From positions 1 through 64,000 of the forward strand of contig DASWWC010000031.1 of the NCBI GenBank assembly GCA_036401055.1: 64,000 nucleotides of DNA, given 5' to 3'. The notes beneath the pieces were generated by a model. That model did no database searches, was not told the origin of the DNA, and saw nothing but the letters and a program-made list of their open reading frames with translations. Within the stretch, counting starts at the first letter, position 1. Every line of letters begins with the position of its first letter. This DNA is from Pelomonas sp036401055. Lineage in GTDB: Bacteria; Pseudomonadota; Gammaproteobacteria; Burkholderiales; Burkholderiaceae_C. The position numbers were made by a program, and so were the translations under genes. Positions 25,893 through 33,581 of this stretch are shown in pieces.

Positions 25893-26861
25893 ATGTCCCG
25901 CCTTCTCGCTGCGCCGTCGTTCACCACCTGGGTCAGCGTCGTGCTGATGCTGCTGCTGTTCGTCGCGGGTGCGACCAGCTACACCGGCTTCGGCTCCACG
26001 CAGGTGGTGCTCAACCTGCTCATCGACAACGCCTTCCTGCTCGTCATCGCGGTGGGCATGAGCTTCGTCATCCTCTCTGGCGGCATTGACCTGTCGGTGG
26101 GTTCGGTACTGGCGCTGACGACGATGGTGGCCGCCTGGCTGCTGCAGGTGGCGCAGTGGCCGGCCGAGCTGGTCATCGTCGTCGTGCTGCTGGGCGGCTT
26201 CGCGTTCGGCGCGCTGCAGGGCCTGGTCATCCATGTGTTCAAGCTGCAGGCCTTCATCGTCACGCTGGCCGGCATGTTCCTGGCGCGCGGCCTGTGCTTC
26301 CTCATTAGCGTGGACAGCATCACCATCGACGCGCCGTTGTTCGTCACGCTGTCGCAGACGCAGATCCCGCTGTTCGGCGACGCCTTCCTGTCACCCGGTG
26401 CCGTCATCGCGCTCGTCGTGCTGGGCCTGGGCCTGTGGCTGGCGCACTGGACCGCCTTCGGCCGCACGGTCTACGCGCTGGGCGGCAACGAGGCCTCGGC
26501 GCTGATGATGGGCCTGGCGGTTGGCCGCACCAAGGTCGCGGTGTACGGCCTCAGCGGCTTCTGCGCGTCGCTGGCCGGCCTGCTGTTCGCGTTCTACATG
26601 CTCAGCGGCTACGGCCAGCACGGCCAGGGCGTGGAGCTGGACGCCATCGCCGCCGTCGTCATCGGCGGCACCGTGCTGACGGGTGGTTATGGCTTCGTCG
26701 CCGGTGCGCTGTCCGGCGTGCTGGTGCTGGGCCTGATCCAGACGCTGATCGCCTTCGACGGCACGCTCAGCTCCTGGTGGACCAAGATCGTCATCGGCGC
26801 GTTGCTGTTCGTGTTCTGCGCGGTCCAGCGCCTGCTGTCCTTGAAGAAGGCCCAACACTGA
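25893..26861 (+). CDS. yjfF: YjfF-like sugar ABC transporter permease
   Basis: A 322-residue partner permease of the same family, with GMSFVILSGGIDLSVGSVLAL, GRTVYALGGNEASALMMGL and GQGVELDAIAAVVIGGT. The homologous part begins at MSRLLAAPS, so 25893 was chosen. An in-frame ATG at 25818 that overlaps the previous stop would add 25 residues of hairpin-like, repeat-rich sequence and is less likely. The two permeases differ, as expected for the heterodimeric YtfT-YjfF channel. Confidence 0.9.
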   Translation: MSRLLAAPSFTTWVSVVLMLLLFVAGATSYTGFGSTQVVLNLLIDNAFLLVIAVGMSFVILSGGIDLSVGSVLALTTMVAAWLLQVAQWPAELVIVVVLLGGFAFGALQGLVIHVFKLQAFIVTLAGMFLARGLCFLISVDSITIDAPLFVTLSQTQIPLFGDAFLSPGAVIALVVLGLGLWLAHWTAFGRTVYALGGNEASALMMGLAVGRTKVAVYGLSGFCASLAGLLFAFYMLSGYGQHGQGVELDAIAAVVIGGTVLTGGYGFVAGALSGVLVLGLIQTLIAFDGTLSSWWTKIVIGALLFVFCAVQRLLSLKKAQH

Positions 26862-27823
26862 TGTTCAAGCCACTCCTGCTGGCCGCCGCCTTCGCCTGCG
26901 GCACGGCCCAAGCCGCCAACCCCCTGTTTGCGCCGCTCTACACGGCCGACCCGGCCGTGCTGGTCGATGGCGGCCGCGTCTACCTCTTCACCGGCCGCGA
27001 CGAAGCGCCGCCGGAGGGCAAGGACTACGTCATGCACGAGTGGCGCTTGTTCTCCACCTGCGACATGGTGAACTGGAAGGACGAGGGCGTTCCGCTGAAC
27101 GCCAAGACCTTCGCCTGGGCCAAGGGCCGCGCGTGGGCGTCCGATGTGGTGAAGCGCAACGGCAAGTACTGGTTCTATTCGACGGTGGAGCACGCGACGG
27201 TGCCGGGCTTTGCCGTGGGCGTTGCGGTGTCGGACTCGCCCACGGGCCCGTTCGTCGATGCACGCGGCTCGGCGCTCATCACCAACGACATGACCAAGCA
27301 GACCGACATCGCCTGGGACGACATCGACCCCGGCGTGTTCGTCGACGACGACGGCCAGGCCTACCTGTACTGGGGCAATACGGTGCTGAAGTACGCGAAG
27401 TTGAAGGCCAACATGACGGAGCTGGACGGACCGATTCAAGTGATCCCGGTGGCCAACTTCGTCGAGGCGCCGTATGTGCACAAGCGCCAGGTCAACGGCA
27501 AGAACGTCTACTACCTGAGCTACTCGCAGCACTGGCCCGAAGAGACGGCCTACATGACGGGGCCGTCACCCGTCGGGCCGTGGACGCCGCAGGGCGTGGT
27601 GATGGAGCGCAACACGAAGACGAAGACCATTCACCAGGCGTTCTTCGAGTTCAACGGCAAGAGCTACGTGGCGTATCACAACGCCGAGCTGCCGGGCGGG
27701 CATGAGCATCGGCGGTCGGTGGCGGTCGAGGAGTTCTCGTACCGGGCGGATGGGACGATTCCGTTCATTCATCAGACGAAGGCGGGGCCGAAGGCGAATC
27801 CTTCGGCGGCTTGCAAGCGCTGA
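26861..27823 (+). CDS. Secreted GH43 family glycosidase
   Basis: A 320-residue secreted GH43 enzyme, the last gene of the transporter operon. The ATG overlaps the permease stop by one base. The signal peptide is MFKPLLLAAAFACGTAQAA. The catalytic acids are Asp30 in TADPAVL, Asp156 in DIDPGVF and Glu202 in VEAPYV. The pattern ADPAVLVDGGRVYLFTGRDE with HEWRLFSTCDMVNW belongs to the arabinofuranosidase/xylosidase side of GH43. It differs in sequence from the other four GH43 proteins here, so it probably has a separate linkage preference. Confidence 0.88.
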   Translation: MFKPLLLAAAFACGTAQAANPLFAPLYTADPAVLVDGGRVYLFTGRDEAPPEGKDYVMHEWRLFSTCDMVNWKDEGVPLNAKTFAWAKGRAWASDVVKRNGKYWFYSTVEHATVPGFAVGVAVSDSPTGPFVDARGSALITNDMTKQTDIAWDDIDPGVFVDDDGQAYLYWGNTVLKYAKLKANMTELDGPIQVIPVANFVEAPYVHKRQVNGKNVYYLSYSQHWPEETAYMTGPSPVGPWTPQGVVMERNTKTKTIHQAFFEFNGKSYVAYHNAELPGGHEHRRSVAVEEFSYRADGTIPFIHQTKAGPKANPSAACKR

Positions 27824-27847
27824 GGCGTTGTCGGGTTGTCTGCGGGT

Positions 27848-27895
27848 GGCAAGCGCTTGCCCGTTGCATTGCCGGGATGCGCGCCCGGCAATGCA
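27848..27895. terminator. Palindrome plus strong hairpin between convergent genes
   Basis: A perfect 14-bp palindrome, GGCAAGCGCTTGCC, at 27848-27861 is followed by a perfect 12-bp stem. TGCATTGCCGGG at 27865-27876 pairs with CCCGGCAATGCA at 27884-27895 around a 7-base loop. There is no T-run. The site lies between the plus-strand GH43 gene and a minus-strand gene ending at 27995, where a bidirectional terminator or mRNA-end stabiliser would fit. Confidence 0.45.
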
Positions 27896-27994
27896 GCGGG
27901 CATGCGCACTCTCCGCCAAAGCAACCTGATCGTCAGGTCGGCATCTTCATCACGCAGCCATTGGGGCTCATCCCCGGCACCCGACCCACGACCT

Positions 27995-28246
27995 TCACGG
28001 CAGGCTCAAGTCCATGCCCAGCATGCGGGCGAGCCCGAAAGTGAAGGCCAGCACCACGCCGAGCAGCAGCACAAAGATGGCACCCAACTTGCCGCCCATG
28101 CGCAGCAACGCGCGCGGGTCCGCGCCCTTCTGCTTCTCCTTGTCGTAGTGCCACTTGATGGCGAAAACCATGCCTGCGATGAAGACCAGGCCCTTGAACA
28201 ACACGAAGACGATCAGAACCCAGTCCACTTGCGCATTCCCGCCCAT
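27995..28246 (-). CDS. Small membrane protein of unknown function, two predicted helices
   Basis: An 83-residue protein with two hydrophobic segments, WVLIVFVLFKGLVFIAGMVF and LGAIFVLLLGVVLAFTFGLA. They are separated by a charged loop (KWHYDKEKQKGADPRALLR). The start MGGNAQVDW at 28246 was chosen because the frame upstream is Arg-rich and non-homologous in character. No family was recognised. It is convergent with the arabinan transporter operon and appears unrelated to it. Confidence 0.6.
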   Translation of the reverse strand: MGGNAQVDWVLIVFVLFKGLVFIAGMVFAIKWHYDKEKQKGADPRALLRMGGKLGAIFVLLLGVVLAFTFGLARMLGMDLSLP

Positions 28247-28392
28247 TGCCCGACAGCGCTCATCTTGACCGCAAAGCAGAGCCGCCGGTAGTGGACGTTT
28301 TGACCCATGCGCCCGCCGGGCGGGATGGGCAGCCCGTCGTCGGTCGCGGCGCCGCGTCGCCCCGCCGTGGGCATTCGGCGGACACTGCATGC

Positions 28393-28695
28393 ATGCGCTA
28401 TCTCGCCTTCGATCTGACCGACAGCTCCGACGACATCCTCACGCTGGAGGCCATGTCCTCCACGCGCGAAGCCGAGCATGCCGCCGTGATGACCGAGGTG
28501 CAACAGGTGCTGGCCTGGGCGCAGGCCGAGTTCGGCGGCCGGCAGGGGCCCGTGGAGGACGGCAACGTCTGGGACCACGAATTGCTGATCCAGAACGAAG
28601 CAGGCGGCTGGATCACCGTCACGCTGACGTTCAGCGCGTCGCCCGAGTTCGCCGAGGCGTTTCAGGCGGCCTTTGCCGATCCAGAGGACGACTGA
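28393..28695 (+). CDS. Hypothetical protein
   Basis: A 100-residue acidic soluble protein starting MRYLAFDLTDSSDD. It contains an alpha-helical middle (AEHAAVMTEVQQVLAWAQAEF) and a strand-rich end (GGWITVTLTFSASPEF). No family was recognised. The start at 28393 is preferred over one at 28246, which would overlap the promoter region of the divergent membrane-protein gene. Confidence 0.55.
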   Translation: MRYLAFDLTDSSDDILTLEAMSSTREAEHAAVMTEVQQVLAWAQAEFGGRQGPVEDGNVWDHELLIQNEAGGWITVTLTFSASPEFAEAFQAAFADPEDD

Positions 28696-28715
28696 AGCCG
28701 TGTGTCCGTGAGCGG

Positions 28716-29021
28716 TTACGCCGCCTCGGCATGCAAGCGAACACCCAAGGCACGGGCGACCTTCAGGACCGTCGCGAAACTCGGGTTGCCGTTCTCGCTG
28801 AGCGCCTTGTAGAGACTCTCCCGGCTGAGCCCGGCGTCGCGGGCGACCTGGGTCATGCCTTTCGCGCGGGCGATGTCGCCCAGCGCGCGGGCGATGCCTG
28901 CCGCATCGTCCGGGGCTTCGGTCAGCCAGGCATCGAGATAGGCCGCCATCTCCTCCGGCGTGCGGAGCTGTTCCGCCACGTCATAGGCGACGGTCTGGGT
29001 CTTCGTTGCTGCTTTGGCCAT
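28716..29021 (-). CDS. HigA-like addiction-module antitoxin (HI1420 family)
   Basis: A 101-residue antidote protein with a C-terminal helix-turn-helix. The middle GDIARAKGMTQVARDAGLSRESLYKALSENGNPSFATVLKVARALG is typical of the putative addiction module antidote family TIGR02684. It should neutralise the toxin encoded just upstream and repress their shared promoter. The gene lies 9 bases after the toxin stop, giving the toxin-first order of higBA-type modules. Confidence 0.88.
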   Translation of the reverse strand: MAKAATKTQTVAYDVAEQLRTPEEMAAYLDAWLTEAPDDAAGIARALGDIARAKGMTQVARDAGLSRESLYKALSENGNPSFATVLKVARALGVRLHAEAA

Positions 29022-29030
29022 CTCGTACTC

Positions 29031-29318
29031 CTAGAGGTTGCGTGCCAGCGCCAGGGCGGCCTGGATGTCTTGCTGCTGGCTCGATTTGTCTCCACCTGCC
29101 AGCAGCACGATCAGCTCGCCGTTGCGTTCCGTGTAATAGACGCGGTAGCCCGGCCCGACATCGATCTTCAACTCGGACACGCCTTCGCCGAGGTGCCGAT
29201 GCTGGCCTGGATTGCCGTGCGCCAGGCGATCCACCCGCACCTGAATCCTGGCCCGGCCAACACGGTCCTTCAGCCCGTTGATCCAGTCGCGATAGATCTC
29301 GGTGATCTGGACACGCAT
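29031..29318 (-). CDS. RelE/ParE-superfamily toxin (HI1419 family)
   Basis: A 95-residue toxin expected to be a ribosome-dependent mRNA interferase. The text IYRDWINGLKDRVGRARIQVRVDRLAHGNPG and VSELKIDVGPGYRVYYTERNGELIVLLAGGDKSSQ is the TIGR02683 pattern (addiction module killer protein). The start MRVQITEI at 29318 was chosen; a longer frame extends to 29471 without similarity. A perfect palindrome lies just upstream. Confidence 0.88.
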   Translation of the reverse strand: MRVQITEIYRDWINGLKDRVGRARIQVRVDRLAHGNPGQHRHLGEGVSELKIDVGPGYRVYYTERNGELIVLLAGGDKSSQQQDIQAALALARNL

Positions 29319-29326
29319 GGCGCAAT

Positions 29327-29342
29327 GTATCCCATGGGATAC
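29327..29342. promoter_or_regulatory. 16-bp perfect palindrome, probable toxin-antitoxin operator
   Basis: GTATCCCATGGGATAC is perfectly self-complementary and ends 9 bases before the toxin start codon (29318, minus strand). Toxin-antitoxin operons of this type are autorepressed by the antitoxin's HTH at such palindromes, so this is the likely operator. Confidence 0.65.
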
Positions 29343-29421
29343 GAGGTCGTCAAAGGCTTGCTCTCGCCTCAGTCGAAGCGAGGTCTTGGCGCGGCGCGTG
29401 GCGCCCGCCACACTGCGCCGC

Positions 29422-29789
29422 ATGCACTTCGACCAGACCACCCCCATCCTGCGCAGCTTCGACGAAGCCAAGGCGCGCGAGTTCTATGTGGACTTCCTCG
29501 GCTTCAAGGTCGACTTCGAGCACCGCTTCGAGCCTGGCCTGCCGCTGTACATGCAGGTGTCGCGCGGCGACTGCGTGCTGCACCTGAGCGAGCACCACGG
29601 CGATTGCTGCCCCGGCGCCGGCATGCGCATCCGCGTCAGCGACATCGATGCCTTCCACGCTGAGCTGAGCGCCAAGCACGATGGCCATGCACGCCCCGGC
29701 ATCCACGACACCCCTGGGGCTCGCGCGACGTGTCCGTGACCGACCCCTTCGGCAATCGGCTGACCTTCACGAACGCCGTGAGCACCTGA
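29422..29789 (+). pseudogene. Glyoxalase/bleomycin-resistance-like protein, single-base frameshift near the 3' end
   Basis: A VOC-superfamily protein starting MHFDQTTPILRSFDEAKARE and containing EFYVDFLGFKVDFEHRFEPGLPLYMQVSRG. The expected C-terminus, TPWGSRDVSVTDPFGNRLTF, appears only in a different frame. The reading frame is broken at the C run at 29711-29714, where one more C would restore a 122-residue protein ending at 29789. Without it the frame ends at 29739 with an unrelated tail (ARATCP). Either a real recent mutation or a sequencing error in a homopolymer. Similar proteins are often annotated as glyoxalase or bleomycin-resistance proteins; the substrate is unknown. Confidence 0.75.
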
Positions 29790-30189
29790 ACGACCCGCGT
29801 CGCAGGCGCTGCCCCTGAGCGCGACTGCGGCGGGGTGAAAAAGACGGTAGCGAGCACGAAGCGAGTCGCCGCCCACCCCGGGCAAGCTCGCTCATCGAAA
29901 ACCCGCAACTGCGTATCAATAAAGGTAAAACGCCTTTCCGAAACCAGCGGCCCTCGCTAGCATCGACGCACGTTGACGACATCGCCACGCCTGCGCGCTG
30001 GGGTGTCGCCACAGGGCCAGCGCCGATGGCCACCCTCTCCGACGCGGATCCTGCCGGTCCGCGCCGCACGAGACGGAGCATCAGGCGGAGTGGGGTTCCC
30101 TCGAATTTTTCAAGGCACCGGTGACCGGTGATGGCGCAGCCATGCCCGCTCGGCGCCCTAACAAAACAGCAAGCAGGAGACGACAAGCG
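29790..30189 (+). promoter_or_regulatory. 400-base leader region ahead of the pectate lyase gene, with candidate promoter
   Basis: No gene is apparent here. A TAGCAT -10 box is at 29958-29963 with TTTCCG 17 bases upstream. Further up, CATCGAAAAC at 29893-29902 resembles the left half of the motif shared by the other arabinan promoters, but the right half is out of register. Transcription from here would give a leader of about 220 bases, unusually long for this locus. It contains a CACCGGTGACCGGTG repeat just before 30131 and a good ribosome site (CAGGAGACGAC) ahead of the ATG at 30190. Confidence 0.45.
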
Positions 30190-31722
30190 ATGAAGACCAT
30201 CCGTTCCCAAGAGTTCCGCGGCCTGACCGCGCCGCAACCGCAGCAGCCGGGTCTGCTGCGCGCCCCCAGCCCCCGCCAGGGCCTGGCCGCGATGGCCGTG
30301 GCCATCGGTGCCGTGGCACCCCTGGGCAGCGCTCATGCCGTCGACTGGCCGTCCGGCTTCTCCAAGTGCGCCGACGAAGGCGGCAGCTGCAAGGTCGGCA
30401 CCACGCCGCGCCAGGTGTCCTTCGGCGTGAAGGACAAGTGGGTCATCAAGACGCTGGTGAACACCGTCCCCTGCACGGCCGCCACCTTCGACGGCGCCGA
30501 CCCCAACCCGGGCCTGGCCGAGAAGTGCGCCGTGGGCCCGGCGTCGTCGCCGGCACCTGCGCCCGCGCCGGCTCCTGCACCCACACCAGCCCCGTCGCCT
30601 TCACCCGGGCCCTCGCCGGCACCTGCACCTGCACCGTCGCCCGCCCCTGCGCCGGCGCCCACCGGCCACAGTGGTGGCTATGCGGGCGTGGTAACCGGCG
30701 GCGGCTCGGCCACGCCGATCACGGTGAGCACGGCCGCCGAGATGCAGGCGGCGATCAATGCCTACACCGGCAACACCGGGCTGGTGCTGCGCTACACCGG
30801 CAAGTTCGACTTCGGCACCATCACCGACAGCTGCGCGCAGTGGAAGAAGCCGGCCGGCGCCATCGTCGAGGTCAAGAACAAGAGCAACGTGACCATCGAG
30901 GGCGTCAACGGCTCGGCGGCCAACTTCGGCCTGGCGATCAAGGCCGACGCCCAGAACGTCATCATCCGCAACATGACCATCGGCCTGCTGCCCGGCTCCA
31001 TCGACGCCATCGGCATCGAGGGCCAAGGCGGCAAGTTCCCGGGCTACATCTGGATTGACCACAACACGCTGTTCAGCAGCCTGCAGGACTGCAGCGGCGC
31101 GGGCGACCTGGAGTTCGACGGCCTCATCGACAGCAAGGCCGGCGCCCACCACATCACCTACTCGTACAACTACATCCACGACCACCAGAAGGTCGGCCTC
31201 ATCGGCTCCAGCGACAGCGACGCCAGCGACCGCTTCATCACCTTCCACCACAACCACTACAAGGACGTGAGCTCGCGCCTGCCGCTGCAGCGCGGCGGCT
31301 ACACCCACCTCTACAACAACCTGTACCAGGGCGTGAAGACCTCGGGCGCCAACATCCGCATGGGCGGCTACTCGCTGATCGAGGGCAACTGGTTCGAGGA
31401 CGCGCAGAACCCGGTCACGTCGCGCGACAGCTCGTCCATCGGCTACTGGGAGCTGCGCAACAACAACGTGAAGAGCCCGGCCGACTTCGCCACCTACGGC
31501 ATCAAGTGGGTGGCCAGCGGCTCCAGCCCGTCGCGTGATGCGACGGACTGGACGACGACGTCCAACTTCCCGCTGGGCATTCCCTACGCCTACACGGTGC
31601 AGGACCCGGCCTGCGTGAAGCAGAAGCTGCCCGCCGTGGCCGGCGCCGGCACGAACTACGGCACGGTGAACTGCAGCCTGGAAAGCCTGGTGCCGACCGG
31701 CGGCGTGACCAAGAAGAAGTAA
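30190..31722 (+). CDS. PL1 family pectate lyase with N-terminal Cys module and Pro-rich linker
   Basis: A 510-residue secreted pectate lyase that cleaves polygalacturonan by beta-elimination. After an export signal (SAHAVDWP at about residue 52) comes a roughly 60-residue cysteine-containing module (GFSKCADEGGSCKVGTTP), often appended to secreted plant-wall enzymes and perhaps carbohydrate-binding. A Pro-Ala linker follows (about residues 118-157). The PL1 beta-helix shows YIWIDHNTL, the calcium-site region DGLIDSKAGAHHITYSYNYIHDH, and SSRLPLQRGG with Arg363 and Arg368 in the RxPxxR motif. It probably forms a unit with the PEP-CTERM gene that follows 77 bases later. Confidence 0.92.
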   Translation: MKTIRSQEFRGLTAPQPQQPGLLRAPSPRQGLAAMAVAIGAVAPLGSAHAVDWPSGFSKCADEGGSCKVGTTPRQVSFGVKDKWVIKTLVNTVPCTAATFDGADPNPGLAEKCAVGPASSPAPAPAPAPAPTPAPSPSPGPSPAPAPAPSPAPAPAPTGHSGGYAGVVTGGGSATPITVSTAAEMQAAINAYTGNTGLVLRYTGKFDFGTITDSCAQWKKPAGAIVEVKNKSNVTIEGVNGSAANFGLAIKADAQNVIIRNMTIGLLPGSIDAIGIEGQGGKFPGYIWIDHNTLFSSLQDCSGAGDLEFDGLIDSKAGAHHITYSYNYIHDHQKVGLIGSSDSDASDRFITFHHNHYKDVSSRLPLQRGGYTHLYNNLYQGVKTSGANIRMGGYSLIEGNWFEDAQNPVTSRDSSSIGYWELRNNNVKSPADFATYGIKWVASGSSPSRDATDWTTTSNFPLGIPYAYTVQDPACVKQKLPAVAGAGTNYGTVNCSLESLVPTGGVTKKK

Positions 31723-31799
31723 GCCGGGTGCGGGGCGCGACGCGCGTTGCGCCCCCGTACTGCACAGAACACCTCACGAGCATTCCGAGGAGATCCTCC

Positions 31800-32450
31800 A
31801 TGAACAAGACCGCCATCACTCTGGCGCTGGCTGCCGTCCTGGCCAGCGTGGCCCCTGTAACGCAAGCCGACACCGGCGCTCTGCAACTGCCTGCCAATGT
31901 GACGGCCACCGTCACCGCTTCGGCCATCACCTACAACTTCAGCAACCTGTCGTTCACCGGCTGGCAGTTCCTGCAGATCGCCGGCGACCTGGCCGGCGCC
32001 GTCACCGGCTCATTGACCGGCGTGTCCGTCAACGCGGTGCTGAACGCGTCGAGCAACGCCACCTACGCCAACGACCTGACCCTCTATGTCGACCCGGCGC
32101 CGTTCTCCAAGGGAGGGCTGCTGCAGGTCGGTGGCGACTCGGACCTCGGCGCCGCCGAGCGGCATGCGTGGGCAAACGGTGGCAGCGCCGCGGCTGGCAC
32201 CGCGGTGACCGGCAGCGTGCTGTTGGCCACGCCCATCAGCTTCACCGGGGCGGCGTCCAACCTGGTCGTCCGGCTGGGCAACGGCTATTCCGATTGGGAG
32301 GCCTCCGGCACCTGGACCGGCTCCATCACGCTGACCGGGCTGACCACCGTGGCGGCCCCCGTGCCCGAGCCCTCGTCCCTGCTGCTGATGGCGCTGGGCG
32401 GGCTGGCCGTCGCCGGCCGCCTGGGGCGCCGTCGCGCGACGGCCGCCTGA
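31800..32450 (+). CDS. PEP-CTERM sorting-domain protein
   Basis: A 216-residue exported protein of unknown function. A signal peptide (ending near VTQADTG) is followed by a beta-rich, Ala/Ser/Thr/Asn-rich body. The C-terminus is a clear PEP-CTERM signal: VPEPSSLLLMALGG, a hydrophobic helix, then RLGRRRATAA. Such proteins are processed by an exosortase and linked to the cell surface or exopolysaccharide. Position after the pectate lyase gene suggests a surface role during growth on pectin, by inference. The ribosome site is GAGGAGA. Confidence 0.85.
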   Translation: MNKTAITLALAAVLASVAPVTQADTGALQLPANVTATVTASAITYNFSNLSFTGWQFLQIAGDLAGAVTGSLTGVSVNAVLNASSNATYANDLTLYVDPAPFSKGGLLQVGGDSDLGAAERHAWANGGSAAAGTAVTGSVLLATPISFTGAASNLVVRLGNGYSDWEASGTWTGSITLTGLTTVAAPVPEPSSLLLMALGGLAVAGRLGRRRATAA

Positions 32451-32583
32451 GGACACCGACTCTCGCCTCCCTCCACCGAGGGTGGTGGTGGGATGACATG
32501 AACCGGTCGGCGCGTGACGTCGGCCCTCGGGGTCCCGGCAGGATGGCGGTGTGATTGAACCCGGACCGGCCGCCGGGCGCGCT

Positions 32584-33567
32584 TCAGTACAAATCGCGCG
32601 CCGCCAGCCGCACCTCGTGCAGCAACTGCCGCGCGCCGGGCGACATCAGGTGCCCCTCGCGGGTGATGATGCCGAACGCGTCCATGTGGCAGGGCAGCTC
32701 GATGGGCAAGATCGCCAGGACATTCAACGAAGCGTAGTAACGCGCCACTTCGACAGGCATCACGTGCAGTGAGTCCGTCTGGTGCAGCAAGGCCGTGATC
32801 AGCAGCAGCGCCGTCGTGTCCACGCAATTGGACGGCGGCTCCAACGCGGCGCGGCGGAACATCAGCTCCCACCGGTGCCGCAGCACGCTGCCGGGCGGCG
32901 GCAGGATCCAGGGCTGGTCAGCCAGGTCGGCGAGCTTGAGGTTTTCTTCCCTCAGCAGCGGATGCCCCACGCGCGCCACCGCACAGGCGGGCTCCACGGT
33001 CAGTTCCTCGTAGTGCAGGCCGGCGGCGGCGTCCTCTTCCAGGATGCGGCCGATCATGAAGTCCAGCGTGCCGCGCTTGAGCATGTCCAGCAGCACCTTG
33101 CTGCTTTCCATGTGCACGCCGATGCGCAACTTGGGCGCCTGCAGCTTGATGCGCGAGATGGCGCGGGGCAGCAGGCCCATGGCGGGGGTCATGATGACGC
33201 CCACTTCCACCTGGCCCGACAGCCCGTGCTTCAGCGCGACGATGTCGTCATGTGCAGCCGACAACGACGTCAGCGCCATGCGCGCGTGGCGGATCATGGT
33301 CTCGCCGTACAGCGTCGGCTCCATGCCGCGCGGGTGCCGCTCGAACAGCTTCACGTCCAGCATGTCCTCCAGGTCCTTCAGCTGCTTGGAGGCGGCCGGC
33401 TGGGTCATGCACAACACGTCGGCGGCGCGGTGGATGTTGCGCTCGTCATCCAGCGCGATCAGCAGCAGCAGCTGGCGCGTCTTCAGCCGCGCGCGCAGGA
33501 ACCAGTTGGGGTTGGGGCTGGCGTCGGTCAGCGCGCCGTTGTCGTCTTCGTCGTCTTCGCGGGCCAT
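32584..33567 (-). CDS. LysR family transcriptional regulator (GbpR-like)
   Basis: A 327-residue LysR-type regulator. The N-terminal winged HTH is RAADVLCMTQPAASKQLKDLEDMLDVKLFERHPRGMEPT. A C-terminal effector-binding domain follows. The RLKTRQLLLLIALDD-HPRGMEPTLYGE text resembles GbpR, the LysR regulator of sugar-binding proteins in Agrobacterium and Azospirillum that responds to arabinose, fucose and galactose. This is recall-based and not a search result. It is the last gene of the minus-strand arabinan operon, 14 bases after the GntR gene. It is the best candidate to read the GAT-N12-ATC element found at four promoters here. Confidence 0.88.
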   Translation of the reverse strand: MAREDDEDDNGALTDASPNPNWFLRARLKTRQLLLLIALDDERNIHRAADVLCMTQPAASKQLKDLEDMLDVKLFERHPRGMEPTLYGETMIRHARMALTSLSAAHDDIVALKHGLSGQVEVGVIMTPAMGLLPRAISRIKLQAPKLRIGVHMESSKVLLDMLKRGTLDFMIGRILEEDAAAGLHYEELTVEPACAVARVGHPLLREENLKLADLADQPWILPPPGSVLRHRWELMFRRAALEPPSNCVDTTALLLITALLHQTDSLHVMPVEVARYYASLNVLAILPIELPCHMDAFGIITREGHLMSPGARQLLHEVRLAARDLY

Positions 33568-33581
33568 GTTGTTCTTCTTGA

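Noticed and set aside
27848..27861. GGCAAGCGCTTGCC as a LacI/GalR-type operator (AANCGNTT core)
   Set aside because: It lies at the 3' end of an operon with no gene start or promoter downstream on either strand, and no LacI-family gene was found in the window.
32463..32490. CCTCCACC/GGTGGTGG hairpin as terminator between the PEP-CTERM and LysR genes
   Set aside because: Pairing is short and can form in several registers, and there is no T-run, so it was not listed as a feature.
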